A DNA stretch of 64,000 nucleotides. Source: Symsagittifera roscoffensis. Lineage: Eukaryota > Xenacoelomorpha > Acoela > Convolutidae. Both the position numbers and the translations under genes were made by a program. The notes below the pieces were generated by a model. That model did not search any database. It worked only from the letters and a program-made list of their open reading frames with translations, and had not been told where the DNA came from. The stretch is taken from NCBI RefSeq assembly GCF_963678635.1, contig NC_087069.1, positions 39,145,076-39,209,075 on the forward strand, in the 5' to 3' direction. This document shows positions 44,690 to 56,643 of this stretch, one piece after another (within the stretch, counting starts at the first letter, position 1; each line of letters starts with the position of its first letter).

Positions 44690-47600
44690 TATATTAACTG
44701 AAACTATTCAAAATAGTCCTTCATCGTTTTACTGAGACAACAACCATGAAATTCCAAATACTAGAAATTTTAATGAAACTATAACCTGAAGGTATAAAGA
44801 GAAACAGACGGATATCAACAGAGACAGGCAGAATCATCCAACCAGGTTAAAAAACTAACAAGTAGACAGAATCAACAGTATTTGATAGAAGATATAAATT
44901 ATTAACAGGATTGGAGGCAACAACCACTCATATAATTACACTAGGCTGGGTTTACATTCCCATGGCTCTTCAAATCAAAAACATTCTTCGTAGGTATTTT
45001 TATCATCAACAGTTTTGAGTACACAGGCTGCATTGCTAGATTTTTTTTGTTTGCTGGTTTCTTTGTCACTAGCAAGCAGAAATTACCTAACTTGGTTTCT
45101 TTTTTTACCTGCCCTTGGTTTTTCGTTATCTGCCCTGGTTTCTTCTCTTTTTTTAAAACTATTTGAATTCCTCGGCAGTCTACTAAAATGCCATAGGACA
45201 ACCGTCAAACTGTTTTGTCGCTTCTAATGTGACATGTGGAGATGTCATGGCTTCAAAGCAGCATGCCTGACAATAGAGACAAAGTCTTGTTCAAAAAAGC
45301 ATTCAAAGTTGAAAGTTTTTGGAAATTTTTGCAAATTTCAGATAAGATAGGAAATTCCAACCATCTTTGGTGAATATTTTTTCCAATTTACGTAGGATTC
45401 AAATCAATTATTGCAATCTGAACTTATCTGGTTGCACTGAACACTTTTTGATCAGTAGCTTTTACTTTCCAAAACATTTAAAAAAATTTTGTTATCAAAA
45501 TAGGCTACTGCAAATTTTTTGGACTTCGTTTTTTGGAGTTACTTCACCATTTGATGAATCCAACCCATGTTTCCATGAATCATTATTTGCTCGAGGCTCA
45601 AATTCCAAAAAAAATTGCTTGAAATTGTTTTTGCCACTACTGCTGAGGCTAAAACTGCGGTTGAAATAAACAAGCTACAGAACACCACAGTTACCTTTAG
45701 TTGTTGGAATAACTGCTGGAAAGTTCGGTATTTTTCATTTTGATAATAATTGTCGTCCATAATTGTTTTTCTTGAAAACCAAATAAACCGTTTGAAAAAG
45801 TTCAATTTGCAAAAACGAAGGAGTATTACGCAAAAAGAAGAGGTTTCTGCATGCTAAAGCAAATTTTTAGTAGGTAAAAACCATTGGAAAATCAAAGAAA
45901 TTGTGGAAAAATTTAAAAACGTTTTGCTTCGAAGGTGATAATTGGTAAGTTTCCACGGTTCAATTAATTACTTTGTTTTCAGAAAAGAATAATTATTGTG
46001 ACAAACATTTTTTTGCGCAGCCATAAACATGCACGCAGCAATTATATTCCCTCATCAAAATTAGACCAAACAAAATCTGAAAAACGTCCATCTCGAAAAT
46101 CATCGCCGCATAGCTGAAACAATGGGAAAGCGGGCACCTAATACGTTCATTTTTTTAAGTGTAGAAAAAAACCCAAATAAATAAAGTGTTGGCGATCATA
46201 AAACCTAGAGTGCAATTGCTAAATTAATTGAAAATCCAAAACATTAAAAGAACTTAATGATACGGTTAAAATTAAAAAATTGAACAAATCCTTGCCCACA
46301 AAAAATATTCTGCACAATTTTTCAATTAAAATTACCTAGACCAAAAAAAACGAATTTCAAATAAAATTTATTATCTCAGAATTCAATTAACTCAGATTCA
46401 ATTAAAATTAACTACCTCAAGAACACCCTAGCTTTCCTAATTTGTTTAGATCAAGAAACAAATTTAAACTGGAATATAACCCCAAAATACACTTTTTGGA
46501 TCTTAGCGGGGTCTTTCAGGCTTTTTTTGGAGCTCAAACAAAAACTCATTTATAGAACGCATCAAACGTGATTTAGTTGTTGAAAAGAAGTAATTTGCCT
46601 CATTTTTTGTTAAATCAGTAGCCAGTAAAAATTATAGTATTTTAAGTTACTGCAGTAGTCCTTCATCAATTTATTTTGTCAAAAACTATGGCCTTTCAAA
46701 TACTAGGAGTAAATAGAAGTAGAGAATTAGTAATCATTTTATTAAGGTTTAAAAAAACTAACAACTAGTGAAACCGAAACAATGGGAGAGCGACAAGCTA
46801 ATGGCTGAAACAAATGGCTGAAACAACGGGAATTCTAATAGCTTTGAATTTAGGCAAGGGAAGAGAAATTAAAAGGTGCATAAACAAAAGCACTCGCAGA
46901 AAAACCGAAACATAAACAATTCAATCAAATAAACTATTGGCAACCAGAAAAATCTCGAATGCAATTGCTATTTTAATTGAAAATCCAAAACATTAAAAGA
47001 ACTTCATGATACTGTTAAAGTTTAAAAAACTGAACAAACCCTTGCAGACAAAAAGTCTTCTGAACATTTTTCCAATTGAAATTACCAAAATAAAAGAACT
47101 ATTGATTCATTTGAAATTAACAACCTCAGAATTAACTTAACACAAGCAACCTCAGAAGAAGACTCATCTACCTCAGAAGAATCCATAGCTTTCTACTCAT
47201 CAATCCTTGAGCAAATCTATGCTCAAAAAACGAAAACCAGCTTTGAGAACCCAAGGATCACAATGCCCTACTTGCAACAAAATCCTTTCTGTCAAAACGT
47301 TTTTTTTAGGTCAACAGACAAATAAAAGTAAAAATTAACCCCAAAGTTTTTTGGATCTTAGCAGTTTCTTCCAGGCTTGATTTTTCAAGCTCAAATAAAA
47401 ATTTAATTTTGATAAGAAGCAAACGATATTTAGTCGTAGAAATGTGATCAATTTTGCCTAACTTTTTCTTAAACCAGAAAGTCAGAAAAAATTATAGTAA
47501 CTGAAACTATTAAAATAGTACTTCATCAATTTACTGAGTCAAAAACCATGAAATTTCAAATACTAGGATATTTAAGAAACTATAACCTGAAGGTACGTAA

Positions 47601-48400
47601 AGAGAAACAGTCGGTTAGAAATCAAGCCAAACAGGTTGAAAAAACTAACATTTAGACAGAATCAACAGTATTCGATAGAAGATATGCAAAATTAACAAGA
47701 TCGGAGGTAACAATACCTAAAAATATAGTAAGCTGGGTTTACTATCCCATGGCTCTACAAATCAAAAATATTTTCGAGGTTATTCTTCAAAAACATTCTT
47801 CGAAGCAGTTTCAAGTACACAGGCTGAGTTGCGAGCTGGGCTCTTTGTTACTAGCAAGCATAATTTACCTGCCCATGGTTCTTCTTTGCCTACCCTTGGT
47901 TTTCCGTTACCTGTCCTGGTTTCTTCTTTTTTTCAATTCGCTTAAGAATTGAAATGGCAGAATCAATGGGAAAGCGGTAACCTATTAGTTTCAATTTTAG
48001 GCAACAGAAAAGAATTGAAAAGGTGCATCAGCAAAAGCACTCGTAGATACTTCGAAACAGAAAAATTCCCATTAAACAAACTGATGGCAGCCAGAAAACC
48101 AAAGAGAAGTGCAATTGCTAACTTAATTGGAAATCTAAAAAATTAGACGCAGTTAATGATACTGTTAAAAAGTAAACAGTTGATCAAATCCTTACCGACG
48201 AAAAATCTCCTGCACATTTTTTTATTTGAAATAACCTAAGTCAAAAGTATGACTCAATCGAAATTAACTACCTCAGAATTCATTTAGTTCAGATCAATTA
48301 AAATAAACTACCTCAGAAGAAACTATACTTTCCGCCCATCGATCTTTGAGGAAGTCAATGCTCAAAACGAAAACCATCATTGGAAACGCACGGTTCTCAA
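44690..48400. repeat. Three degenerate direct copies of a long noncoding segment
   Basis: Shared landmarks include GAAACTATT(C)AAAATAGT, ACCTGAAGGTA, AGACAGAATCAACAGTAT, CCCATGGCTCT(T/A)CAAATC and GTGCAATTGCTAA(A/C)TTAATTG. They occur in the same order at about 44700-46420 (with an insertion around 45250-46080), 46630-47430 (middle part missing) and 47490-48340. The copies are diverged and partly deleted, and none has a conserved frame. It could be a tandem duplication or three insertions of an unidentified element. Confidence 0.6.
45539..45763 (-). CDS. Small ORF with one hydrophobic segment (doubtful)
   Basis: On the minus strand, from a second ATG (MDDNYYQNEKYRTFQQLFQ), it reads a hydrophobic stretch (VTVVFCSLFISTAVLASAVV) that could be a membrane segment, then IMIHGNMGWIHQMVK to the stop. 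It lies in sequence inserted into the first of the degenerate repeats. Composition is protein-like, but there are no splice partners, no second copy and no family match. Confidence 0.18.
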   Translation of the reverse strand: MMDDNYYQNEKYRTFQQLFQQLKVTVVFCSLFISTAVLASAVVAKTISSNFFWNLSLEQIMIHGNMGWIHQMVK

Positions 48401-49937
48401 TGCCCCCCCCCCTCTTGAACAGACGTCAAAAAATGGCGACGAATACTGTCCCACTTCGAATAACAGTCCATTGACCACAACCATAGCCAGAATTTCTCAA
48501 AACAATTCCACCGAAGAAACAGAAATCCGCCGAGGAAAAACTCTGATTCGGATGAGGCTCAATGCATTTCGGTACAAACCATCATCAGGAAATTCTGAAA
48601 TAAAACAAAAACTGCTCATAAAGTTTGTAAGATGCAGAAAACTAAGAATTAAAAAATAAAAATTATTAAACGCATATTGAGGTGAAATTATTAATCAGAA
48701 AACCAACAGTTAGAACCATATAATGCATATCATTTTTTATTTGTAGACAAAATTCTGGAATTAGGGCATATTGACTCAAGGTCGCAAGAAATGGCAGTGT
48801 CTGAAGAGTGAGCTAACGATACTTGGCTTCAACTACCAGCTACGTCTTAAACAAACATACAGCATTGAATACATAATCATAAATTTCGAAAAGTATTCAA
48901 GAAGACTCAAATTGACATCAATCTTCTCATAGACGCAAAAAAAACGTTTTTAATTCATTAAATCGAATCTTTATGATCAAAGAACGTCGAGAAAACTTCC
49001 AAACAGCTATCAAAAACTCCTACTCAAAACATACTCTTTGTCAATACCAAAGCAATATTGTCAAGAAAGCGGCCGACACCAGAGAAAGAGGCTGATCTTC
49101 TAAAAAAGGCTATGTACGACTCAGCCATTCTACCATTAATCAGAACTACCATTAATCAGGACCTTCGGTTAACCAAAAAAGGAACACCGATGTTGGAATC
49201 GCAGTATGGGGTCTAAGAGACTTGCGAAAAATGCTAGTTAACATCATTCGCCATGAAAACCAACACTCATGCGAAAAGAATCAGAATATGGACTAACTTC
49301 AGCGAAATTTTTTGTGGATTTTTTAAACTAGTGTTGGTTTTTGTGAGTCGCATTCAAAATGGATCTGAAGAAAACAAAAAAGTTAAGCATACTCAACCGT
49401 CACATTAACAAAAAAACAAATCGAGCAAAGGTTTTAGTGAAGCATTGACAAGACAAAAGTGAATCTATTTTTTTTTTGAATTTTTTTTGCAGACGTATTT
49501 TTTCCGAAGGCAGCATTAAAAAACTTTCGAAAAAAATTCTTACGTTAAATTGAGAACTCATGGCTTATCCTTCTTTAGCAAAGGCGCTCGCTTCCTTTAG
49601 TCGCTCGAAACTAGACTGAAACTCAAAAATGCGCAACCGGTTTTTCTCGTTAATACGACAAATTTTTAGAAGTTTTTAGATTTTTTTGGAAACTAACGTT
49701 CTTCGAATAGGGTTAATATTATGATATATGAATTCTTAAATTTCGATAATCAATTGCTGTAGATTCGAACGAACGAACTACAAAAAGCCTGCTCGCTCAC
49801 TTAAATTGCTGTAATTTACACCAAAGATCACAAATTTCAGACGAGTGTATTAAACGTTTTGTAGAAAAAATTGAATTTTATAAACACAATTGAGAATGTT
49901 TTGATTTGAATTAGCGTTTCCTACGTCATACGTCATT
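48401..49937. other. No supported gene
   Basis: AT-rich. A basic 62-codon frame at 48471-48659 (ending FVRCRKLRIKK) has no supporting features. The rest has stops in all frames. Confidence 0.35.
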
Positions 49938-49989
49938 TTGCGTGAAAAAAAGAACAAAAAGAAAAAAAAACACCCACATACAAAGTTCC

Positions 49990-50647
49990 TTCACATTTTC
50001 AACAGTCGAATTAACAAGCACAAGGAAGCAGTAAACACTTTTGGCAATACTGTTATTGAAATTATAGAAGGAACCAGAGTGTTTCGATCTGTCATTGATC
50101 TGCCAATTGATCATAATGGTGAAACGACTTTATTTGAAAAGAAAAAACTGAACGCACGATATGTTGAAAAAAGGACAAATAATACAAAATTGAATTTGGA
50201 ATGATATGCGAAAATATACTAAAATTAGAACTGCAAGAACACTCGCAGAATTGTGAAAACGAAAAATTATGACAAAACAAGGGTTATCGAACGACTGATT
50301 TTCTTGATGTGAAGAAAAGAAGTTTTCCGGAAAGGAGCGATTGTTCAGTTCAAATTGTTACTTGTCCTGTTATGCGAATTGGGACTGGGATATTTCGAGA
50401 TAATTTTTCCCGGTAATGAAGAAGATGCTTATTCAACGAAGGTTGAGAAATATGGAAGGCATGCCTTTGAAATATTGGAATTTTTACAGTTTTGCTTTCA
50501 GCTCTCAGGTCTGAAAATAATAATTATTGCTTTGAATTACAGAATACAAGGAGCCAGAAATTAGCAGAACTCGATCAATCATCGATGGATATGGCTTAAA
50601 TCTGCTGAACAAGAACATTAGCAACAATCATAATGATAAGGACGCAT
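49990..50647 (+). CDS. Possible decayed or undetected small gene (weak)
   Basis: Three short stretches look protein-like: about 50003-50204 (acceptor-like TTTTCAACAG, then RINKHKEAVNTFG and NTVIEIIEG, ending in TGA), about 50273-50412 (GYRTTDFLDVKKRSFPERSD to RDNFSR before a GTAATG), and 50543-50647 after TTGAATTACAG, reading YKEPEISRTRSIIDGYGLN to a TAG at 50645. Phases do not join cleanly in a single chain and two frames are open in places, so this may be a decayed gene or chance. No family recognised. Confidence 0.2.
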
Positions 50648-50734
50648 AGACCCAAACATAAGTTACCTATTCTGTAATTGTAACCAATTAGATTATATGT
50701 TTTAGTTAATAACCTTTGAAACGTAAGGCGATCA

Positions 50735-50945
50735 CCCGGGTCGAGATCCCGCTCAAAAACTGCTCAAGATATGAGCGGTTTGAGCGGTTTGGGCGGTTTG
50801 GGCGGTTTTTTTGGAGAGACCGCTCAAACCGCTCAAATCTTGCTTAAAAACCGCTCAAAAACCGCTCGTTTCTTGCGGTGATTTTTGAACGGTTTTTCAA
50901 GCAAGATTTGAGCGGTTTTTGAGCGGTTTTATAAAGAAAACCGAT
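50735..50945. repeat. Self-complementary array of GAGCGGTTT motifs
   Basis: GAGCGGTTT or GGGCGGTTT is repeated head to tail around 50779-50811, inverted copies (AAACCGCTC) follow at 50818-50870, and direct copies return at 50910-50935. The RNA or single strand would fold into strong stems (for example AAGCAAGATTTGAGCGGTTT against AAACCGCTCAAATCTTGCTT). The block begins CCCGGGTCGAGATCC, close to the CCCGGGTTGACATCC that starts the adjacent element at 50985 and the fold-back element at 20395. The base content is far more GC-rich than the surroundings. Confidence 0.7.
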
Positions 50946-50984
50946 TAAAACCAACAAAAAAAGCCTGGAAAGGTAATGTGACCC

Positions 50985-51100
50985 CGGGTTGACATCCATA
51001 AACCGAAAATGCTTATTTCAAATTTCCCCACACCGAAAAAGCTTATCATACAATTGCCTGCATTTGTATGATAAGCTTCGATTCAAAATAGGACGGGCTA
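50985..51100. mobile_element. Short relative of the fold-back element ends, with a perfect hairpin
   Basis: Starts CCCGGGTTGACATCCATAAACC, like the outer end at 20395-20417. It contains a perfect 15-base inverted pair, AAGCTTATCATACAA (51039-51053) and TTGTATGATAAGCTT (51064-51078), around a 10-base loop. The TATCATACAATT core is the same as in the 20.4-kb element. It is probably a minimal deletion derivative (two ends joined). Confidence 0.65.
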
Positions 51101-51526
51101 CATAGAAAGGGATGCAAGCGATGAAAAATATATGAACTTTAATCTGAAAAAGACGCTTAACCATTTAATCGCTGAGATCATACAGACACTAGTCAATAGG
51201 AAAAGATTTGAGTTGAACGTTGCGATACTATGACCTTCCGGGCTAACGTTACCTTTATCCAAGCAAAACTGTGAAAAACTTCTTGAGAAACAACTCAAAC
51301 AACAATATAACTGTAATATATATATAGTTGTATATTTATTATAAATGTAACAGAATAATTGTAATAATACAATTCGCCCAGAAATTACACAGCGACGGCA
51401 GGTATAAAAACTCCTTACAGACGACTGGCTGACCTCAGATACCTTAACTCTATTCGTTTTTCGCCATCTCGACCTAGCCAGTTGATGTTCGGTCTGTTTA
51501 AGGGCTCACCTTCGTGTTACAGTTCT

Positions 51527-51680
51527 TAGACTATCAGCCAAATGAATTTTCCTCAATTTCTGATACTGGAACTTCCAAAAACCGTCACAGAAATGTCAAA
51601 CGTGATGATCTTGGGATGTTTGGAGCAAAGAGTTTAAGGAAGGGAACGGAAGGGATACAGAACCTCCGTTTTGATAGAAG
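51527..51680 (+). CDS. Possible exon (weak)
   Basis: After an acceptor-like TACAGTTCTTAG, the frame reads DYQPNEFSSISDTGTSKNRH, then KRDDLGMFGAKSLRKGTEG and FDRR, followed by a GTAGGA donor. Composition is polar and basic and codon choice is not AT-driven, unlike chance frames nearby. Forty bases downstream a separate ATG frame at 51721-51858 (MKKNVKKFNMKRATAYRNKM to CNRKS) is also strongly basic. They might belong to one short gene, but the connecting splice is not evident. Confidence 0.25.
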
Positions 51681-51720
51681 GGTAGGAGAGCTAATAATCT
51701 TAACATTTTAATCGGAACAA

Positions 51721-51858
51721 ATGAAGAAGAACGTGAAGAAATTCAACATGAAGAGAGCCACTGCTTATCGGAATAAAATGCGGGACTTGAGGCTTGCCCT
51801 TAATCAATACCATTTGCACAGGAATCTTTTCAACACCATATGCAACAGAAAAAGCTAA
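51721..51858 (+). CDS. Short basic ORF, 45 codons (weak)
   Basis: An ATG frame rich in Lys, Arg and Asn (MKKNVKKFNMKRATAYRNKM, RDLRLALNQYHLHRNLF, ending NRKS). There is no recognised domain and no duplicate to test constraint. It sits just downstream of the possible exon at 51527-51680. Confidence 0.2.
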   Translation: MKKNVKKFNMKRATAYRNKMRDLRLALNQYHLHRNLFNTICNRKS

Positions 51859-52860
51859 TTTCAACGGCAGCAAACAGGTTTTTATTTTCCTCGTTGCAAA
51901 CCTTATTTGCATGGCGGCGAGAGTGTGTGGGTACCTCGATATTGAACAATCCGCATGGTTGGTAGTTCCTTACTGCTAATAGAAGCTATCTGGTTGTCAC
52001 CCTCGCTACTGGTGTTAATATTTTCCCCTTTGATCTTTTTGAGGGCACGAGACGCAACCCGAGACGACGAGTGATCTAGATACTGGTTGTCTCACCACTG
52101 TTTACGATTGAGTTTCGTTGCCTTATCAAAACCTTCCCAGGTAGACGTACTCCGGAAGACACGGTGAACAGTTCCTTCAATTACACTCTTTTCTCTTTTT
52201 TATACTGAATGGGGGCACAACTCCTAAATATAAGGATGGTACCTGTATCAGTTGGTTTTTGCTAACATCCACAGCTCACTCTCCTGTCTTTAACGATGTT
52301 TATTTCTAAATCTAGAAAAGCACGATATCCCGCGGCATTTGGTGTTTTAATTGTGAGCTGTGAGTGAGGATGAGTTGTTTTGGCAGCTTGAAGTTCTTTT
52401 TCAGGGTCACCCTCACGTGGCGGAGGAACAGTTTCACACCTTGAGGTTCTGCCTCGTTTTCCTACCTTGAAATGCAACTATTTCAGCTATGTTTTGATAA
52501 TCAGTCTCTGATATATCTCAGCATTCAACGTGATACCAGTTCAAGCATCCCTCGCATTCTTCCCCTTTTGAGCTGTAGGTAAATTTTTAGTTGCATTGGG
52601 GGCAATTTTTGCAGGTGTACTCAATTCTGGAATTTCCATTTTTAATGCATGTTCATGCTTCTTGAGCCAAAGATTGGGCCAAATCTTCTTCTTGAACAAA
52701 CCAAGTTTAATTGCTTTTAAAATGCACCTGGCTGCTGGCTGAGGGCCATATTTAATAAACTTTCCATCGTCTTTCTTTTAATTGTGACATTAATCTGATA
52801 TTCATTTAAAGCCCTGAAATGGATATCAAATTTCAGGGCTTTAATTGAAATTTCGCAGTT
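51859..52860. other. No certain gene; possible broken reverse-transcriptase-like frame
   Basis: A minus-strand frame at 52262-52477 contains FLDLEINIVKDRRVSCG, which recalls the FLD(L/V)xI strand of some retroelement reverse transcriptases, but it is too short to assign. A 12-bp perfect hairpin (AAAGCCCTGAAA at 52808-52819, TTTCAGGGCTTT at 52831-52842) lies just outside the LINE tail. Confidence 0.3.
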
Positions 52861-52868
52861 TATTTCAT

Positions 52869-52888
52869 TACTACTACTACTACTACTT

Positions 52889-52931
<43 letters not shown>

Positions 52932-52945
52932 TACTACTACTTTTA
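52869..52945 (-). repeat. (TAG)n tail of the LINE
   Basis: A trinucleotide run (CTA/ACT on the plus strand, occasionally TTC or TTT) directly abuts the 3' end of the LINE, after its AATAAA. Short microsatellite tails instead of poly(A) are characteristic of CR1/L2/RTE-group LINEs. This supports the orientation and marks the exact 3' boundary. Confidence 0.85.
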
Positions 52946-55900
52946 CTAAAAGACTTTATTCCTTATATAGGCGACAGAAATACAAGTATGAGCATTAAGA
53001 TCTACAGGTTAAACAGCGACAATTGATAAAAAAAGGTACATAAGTTTTCAGGGTTGAAATCTGATATCGATAAATTTAAAAAGAGTTCACGGTTATTTCT
53101 CTTTGCACTGGCGGGTTTCTCGTGGCGAAGGTCAATCCCATATTTTGCTGACACGATGTTGGCATTAGCAGTTGTCCGAATAAAATATGTCTCCCATGTT
53201 GAAGTTTTGCACAATTTCGGAACATCGAACAAAGTCCTGTGTTTAGCAGAAGATTATTTCTGACATATGATATATAGAGTGGGAGTTTTGTTATCATTGG
53301 AGTGCTATATGGGATGTTGCGATTTAAAATGAAGAAGCAAATCCAAGAGAGAACTCGCTCTGGCATATCATTTATGATTATTGAAAATAAAATAGGGTCT
53401 AGAATACTCCCTTGCGGAACTCGACCAGTAACAGAGCACGACTAAGAGAGGACATTGCTAATACAGACATGTTGCTTGCGATCAGAGAGATATGAACTAA
53501 TAAGGTATACAAGTTTCTTGTCGAAGCCAACTTTTTCTAGTTTAAAAAGTAATCTGTTGTAAGAAACACTGTCGAATTCTTTCTTAAAAACAAAATATAC
53601 ACACCTTAAATATTTATTTTCATCGTTAAAATAATAGAGGTAATCAACATAATCAAGCAGCAGCGTAAACGTACTTCTTCGAGATCGAAAGCCATGTTGA
53701 CTGTCAGGAAGTTTATGGCGAATTTTTTCATATATAAAATTGTACATTTTTTCCGTTACGAGCGATATTCTTCGTAAGATGCTATTCCCACGGTAGTTTT
53801 TGATATCTGCTTTAGATACCGATTTATGCAATGGCGTCATACATGTACTTTTCCAGGAAACGGGCCGGGCCATGTAAGAGAGATAACTAATTTGGTAAGC
53901 AAAATAAAGGCGAAGGGGGCAATAATACTCGCACCTGATTTTAAAATAAAGACTACTACTTTCAGGTACCTTTAACAATAGTGCTTCAATATATTTAGTG
54001 CTAAACGAAAGTTCATCAAGGTAAAAATTGCAATTTCCATCATTTGAGGCAGGAGTACTCTTAAACCATTCTTCCTGGTAAACAGATGATAAAAACTCAT
54101 TGAACAGTTCAGCTTTAGCTTTTTCATCTGAGGCCTTGGCGTTGCCAAGGTAAACCTTGGGAGGTATAGGGGAAATCCCAGAGGGTTCTTTAAGTAGTTT
54201 GAAAGAATCATTAGTGCTCAGAGCATTAAAAGTAGAAACAAGCAAAATTTTATCAACTTCTATAGATTTACTTATATCCTCCTGTAGCGTGAGAAGTTTG
54301 ATAGATGTTTCGTCCCCAATTTGCGCTAATCTTTTCGGTTTCAATTTGAATAAATATGTGCACAGAATGACTTGAAAAACAAAACGGGAGATTTTTACGT
54401 TTGTTTCGTTTACGCTGGGTTGAGGCTTGCACTGCCGAATTTAGGAGGGAGTACCAATTATTAAAGAAATCAACGGAATTCACTAATTAGTAAGTGCTTA
54501 AAAGTGATTCATCGGAACGCATGTATTCATTGAATATATCTTGATTGAAACTAGATTTCGAAAAAACATTCGATATCAGACCCGGTTGTAATCGATTTGT
54601 CGTGTTGTCAAAGTATACACATGGTAAGAGGATAATGGTCCAAACTGAATTTTTCAGATAAAACATCTAGAGAACATATTTGAGGCTTATTGCATATAAA
54701 AAGGTCTAATATATTCTGGCTGACATGAGTGGGGGATTCTATTAACTGAAGTCCATTGAAGTGTGCAAAACAATCACGATTATCGTTAGAATAATTAGAA
54801 GCGCCGTCGTATGAAACCAAGCTTGACATCAGAGAGATTAAAATCGCCGCAAACAACTATGCATCCTAAGGGATGTTTAGCTAGAAAATTATTTGTATAC
54901 TCTAATAATCAATTTTTCAGTGTACTCAGAGGAACACGATAAAAGGAAGAGACAGGGTTATAAATATTAATAACTAAAGTAATAGGGTCGCTGATAACAA
55001 CACAAGCGCAGGAGAAATTATATAGATAGTTTGTACTGTTAATAAGAGTGACAGGGATTGAAGTTTGGACCAAAATAGCTACACCCCCATATTGACTTTG
55101 TTTGCGAGAGCCTTGGGAGACAACAGTATAACCACAGGATGGAAGAATGTTTGAATCATCGGAATCAAGCCGTGTTTCGTAGAGATAAAGTAAATCAGGC
55201 AAATACATATTTAACAGCTTAATGGAATCTAATCGTTTGTCCAGGCTAATACTACTACGAATGTTTCAAAAAATTATTGAAATAGAAGGATTTGATAGTC
55301 ACGTTTCGAGAGGAACCACCATATCATTGTGTTACAGCATTAAATTTCTGATTTTCAATTCTTCGCAGGGAATATTTGTTTGTATCATGTCCCAGCTTTT
55401 CAATGGTTTCTTCATCCTTTGTGAGTGATTTGCAAATGAATTCAGGATAGGCGTGATTGCGTAGAAGATGTCCTTTCATCAAGCATTTTCTGGCTGTCCA
55501 TGCATTTTTGAAAACGACTAGTAGTGAGCGGGGTTTAGGTTCATCTTGTTTGAACGGTCCAAGTCTTTTCACGCCTGCCAGGCTACTTTTGTCCCATTCA
55601 CCAAATGTTTCCAACATGGTTTCCAGATGTTTCTCATCGTGTTCCATCCCCTTAACCGAGAACTGCTGACTAGGTTCTATTTTAAACTCTGGTATACCGT
55701 TTAATTTAATTTCCAATTTTTTTCTGCTAGAAGAATCAACAGATCTTGGCTCAGTTTTTGGATTGGTAGGCATTGATTTAACGACAGTGTCGCCTGTAAA
55801 TGACTCGGTTATTGCCTTTTCAATGATCGCAGGATTTTTTTCCGTGATTGTATTTATACCTTCAACAGAGGGAAGTGAAGCTTCTTTTATTGAAACAAAT

Positions 55901-56130
55901 CAAGCAACGAAAGAGCAACAACTTAGCTTTTGTTATCTTGGGGAGAAGATCCACAGGAAGACCGGAGCATCCATCGTGAAACCAGCCGTCACAGATATCG
56001 CATTGAATCCAGTTCTCACCACCCCCTTTCTTGCACTTAAGACAATGGTCTTCGTCGTCTGATGCTGTTGCCGGAGCTCTATCTCCCACAGATCCATTCC
56101 TTGTTTTCATTGACATTCCAATCTCAAACT
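52869..56130 (-). mobile_element. CR1/L2-type LINE, inactive
   Basis: In minus-strand order: a PHD finger (56116-55862; CLKC…CDIC….FHDGCSG, C4HC3 pattern), an ORF1 body (55773-55324), an apurinic-type endonuclease (LPDLLYLYETRLDSDDSN and GGVAILVQ at 55208-54909, LDLFICN and FSLDHYPL at 54856-54608), reverse transcriptase (54344-53442: PVSWKSTCMTPLHKS, NYRGNSI, DSQHGFRSRRST), then VPQGSILDPILFSIIINDMP after one stop codon. The YADD catalytic box is missing (deletion after NDMPE), and a short C-terminal piece follows (53232-53002). A PHD finger in ORF1 is known in CR1/L2-group LINEs. There are many frameshifts. The 3' end is AATAAAGTCTTTTAGTAAAA followed by a TAG microsatellite. Confidence 0.88.
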
Positions 56131-56179
56131 ATTTAATAAGTTTATTACAACAATTAGGCTAACGTTTGTCACAACAACG

Positions 56180-56250
56180 TACTTCTCCGAGATCGAAAGC
56201 AATGTTGACAGTCGGAGAGTTTATGGCGAAATATTTCAACACATGTTCAT
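56180..56250 (-). mobile_element. Second LINE reverse transcriptase fragment
   Basis: GTACTTCTCCGAGATCGAAA and GTTTATGGCGAA repeat the sequence at 53670-53730 (the QHGFRSRRST motif of the RT) with a few changes. It lies upstream of the LINE's own 5' end, so it is a separate, mostly deleted insertion in the same orientation. Confidence 0.6.
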
Positions 56251-56643
56251 ATCGATGTCGGAAACTTGCACAGTGAATAGTTGCTTCAAATCATAATACG
56301 GTTAAAATCAGATACTATGATTGCACGTCATTTTTAATTCGAGCCACATTTAAATATTTGGCTATGAGACTCGTGGACATCAAATGATTGTGACCTCTCA
56401 ACTCAGACTTTTAAGAAAAACTTCAGTTCCATCACGTCTTCTTGTCTGATTGCTATTAGAAAATGATTTGCAACTAATTAATTTTGTTTCAGATAAAAAT
56501 CCCATGGTTATGATATTCGAGTTAACATAAGCTGCAGCACCATTTTACAACACCATTAATCACGAGAATTTGAGGAACGTCCCATACTCCGATAAAAGTT
56601 TTTGATTGCTGCAAATTAGACAACAAAGCCGACAAGCTACGCG

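Noticed and set aside
45015-45227. Hydrophobic 70-codon frame
   Set aside because: The Leu/Phe/Ser richness comes from T-rich degenerate repeat sequence, and the frame is not preserved in the related copy near 47820.
50728-50752. T-arm-like CGGG..TCGAGAT..CCCG as part of a tRNA
   Set aside because: No A box or anticodon arm upstream. The sequence matches the shared terminus of the nearby mobile elements.
52808-52842. 12-bp hairpin as a transcription terminator
   Set aside because: Intrinsic terminators are bacterial. Here it is an isolated palindrome next to a LINE tail with no T tract directly after it.
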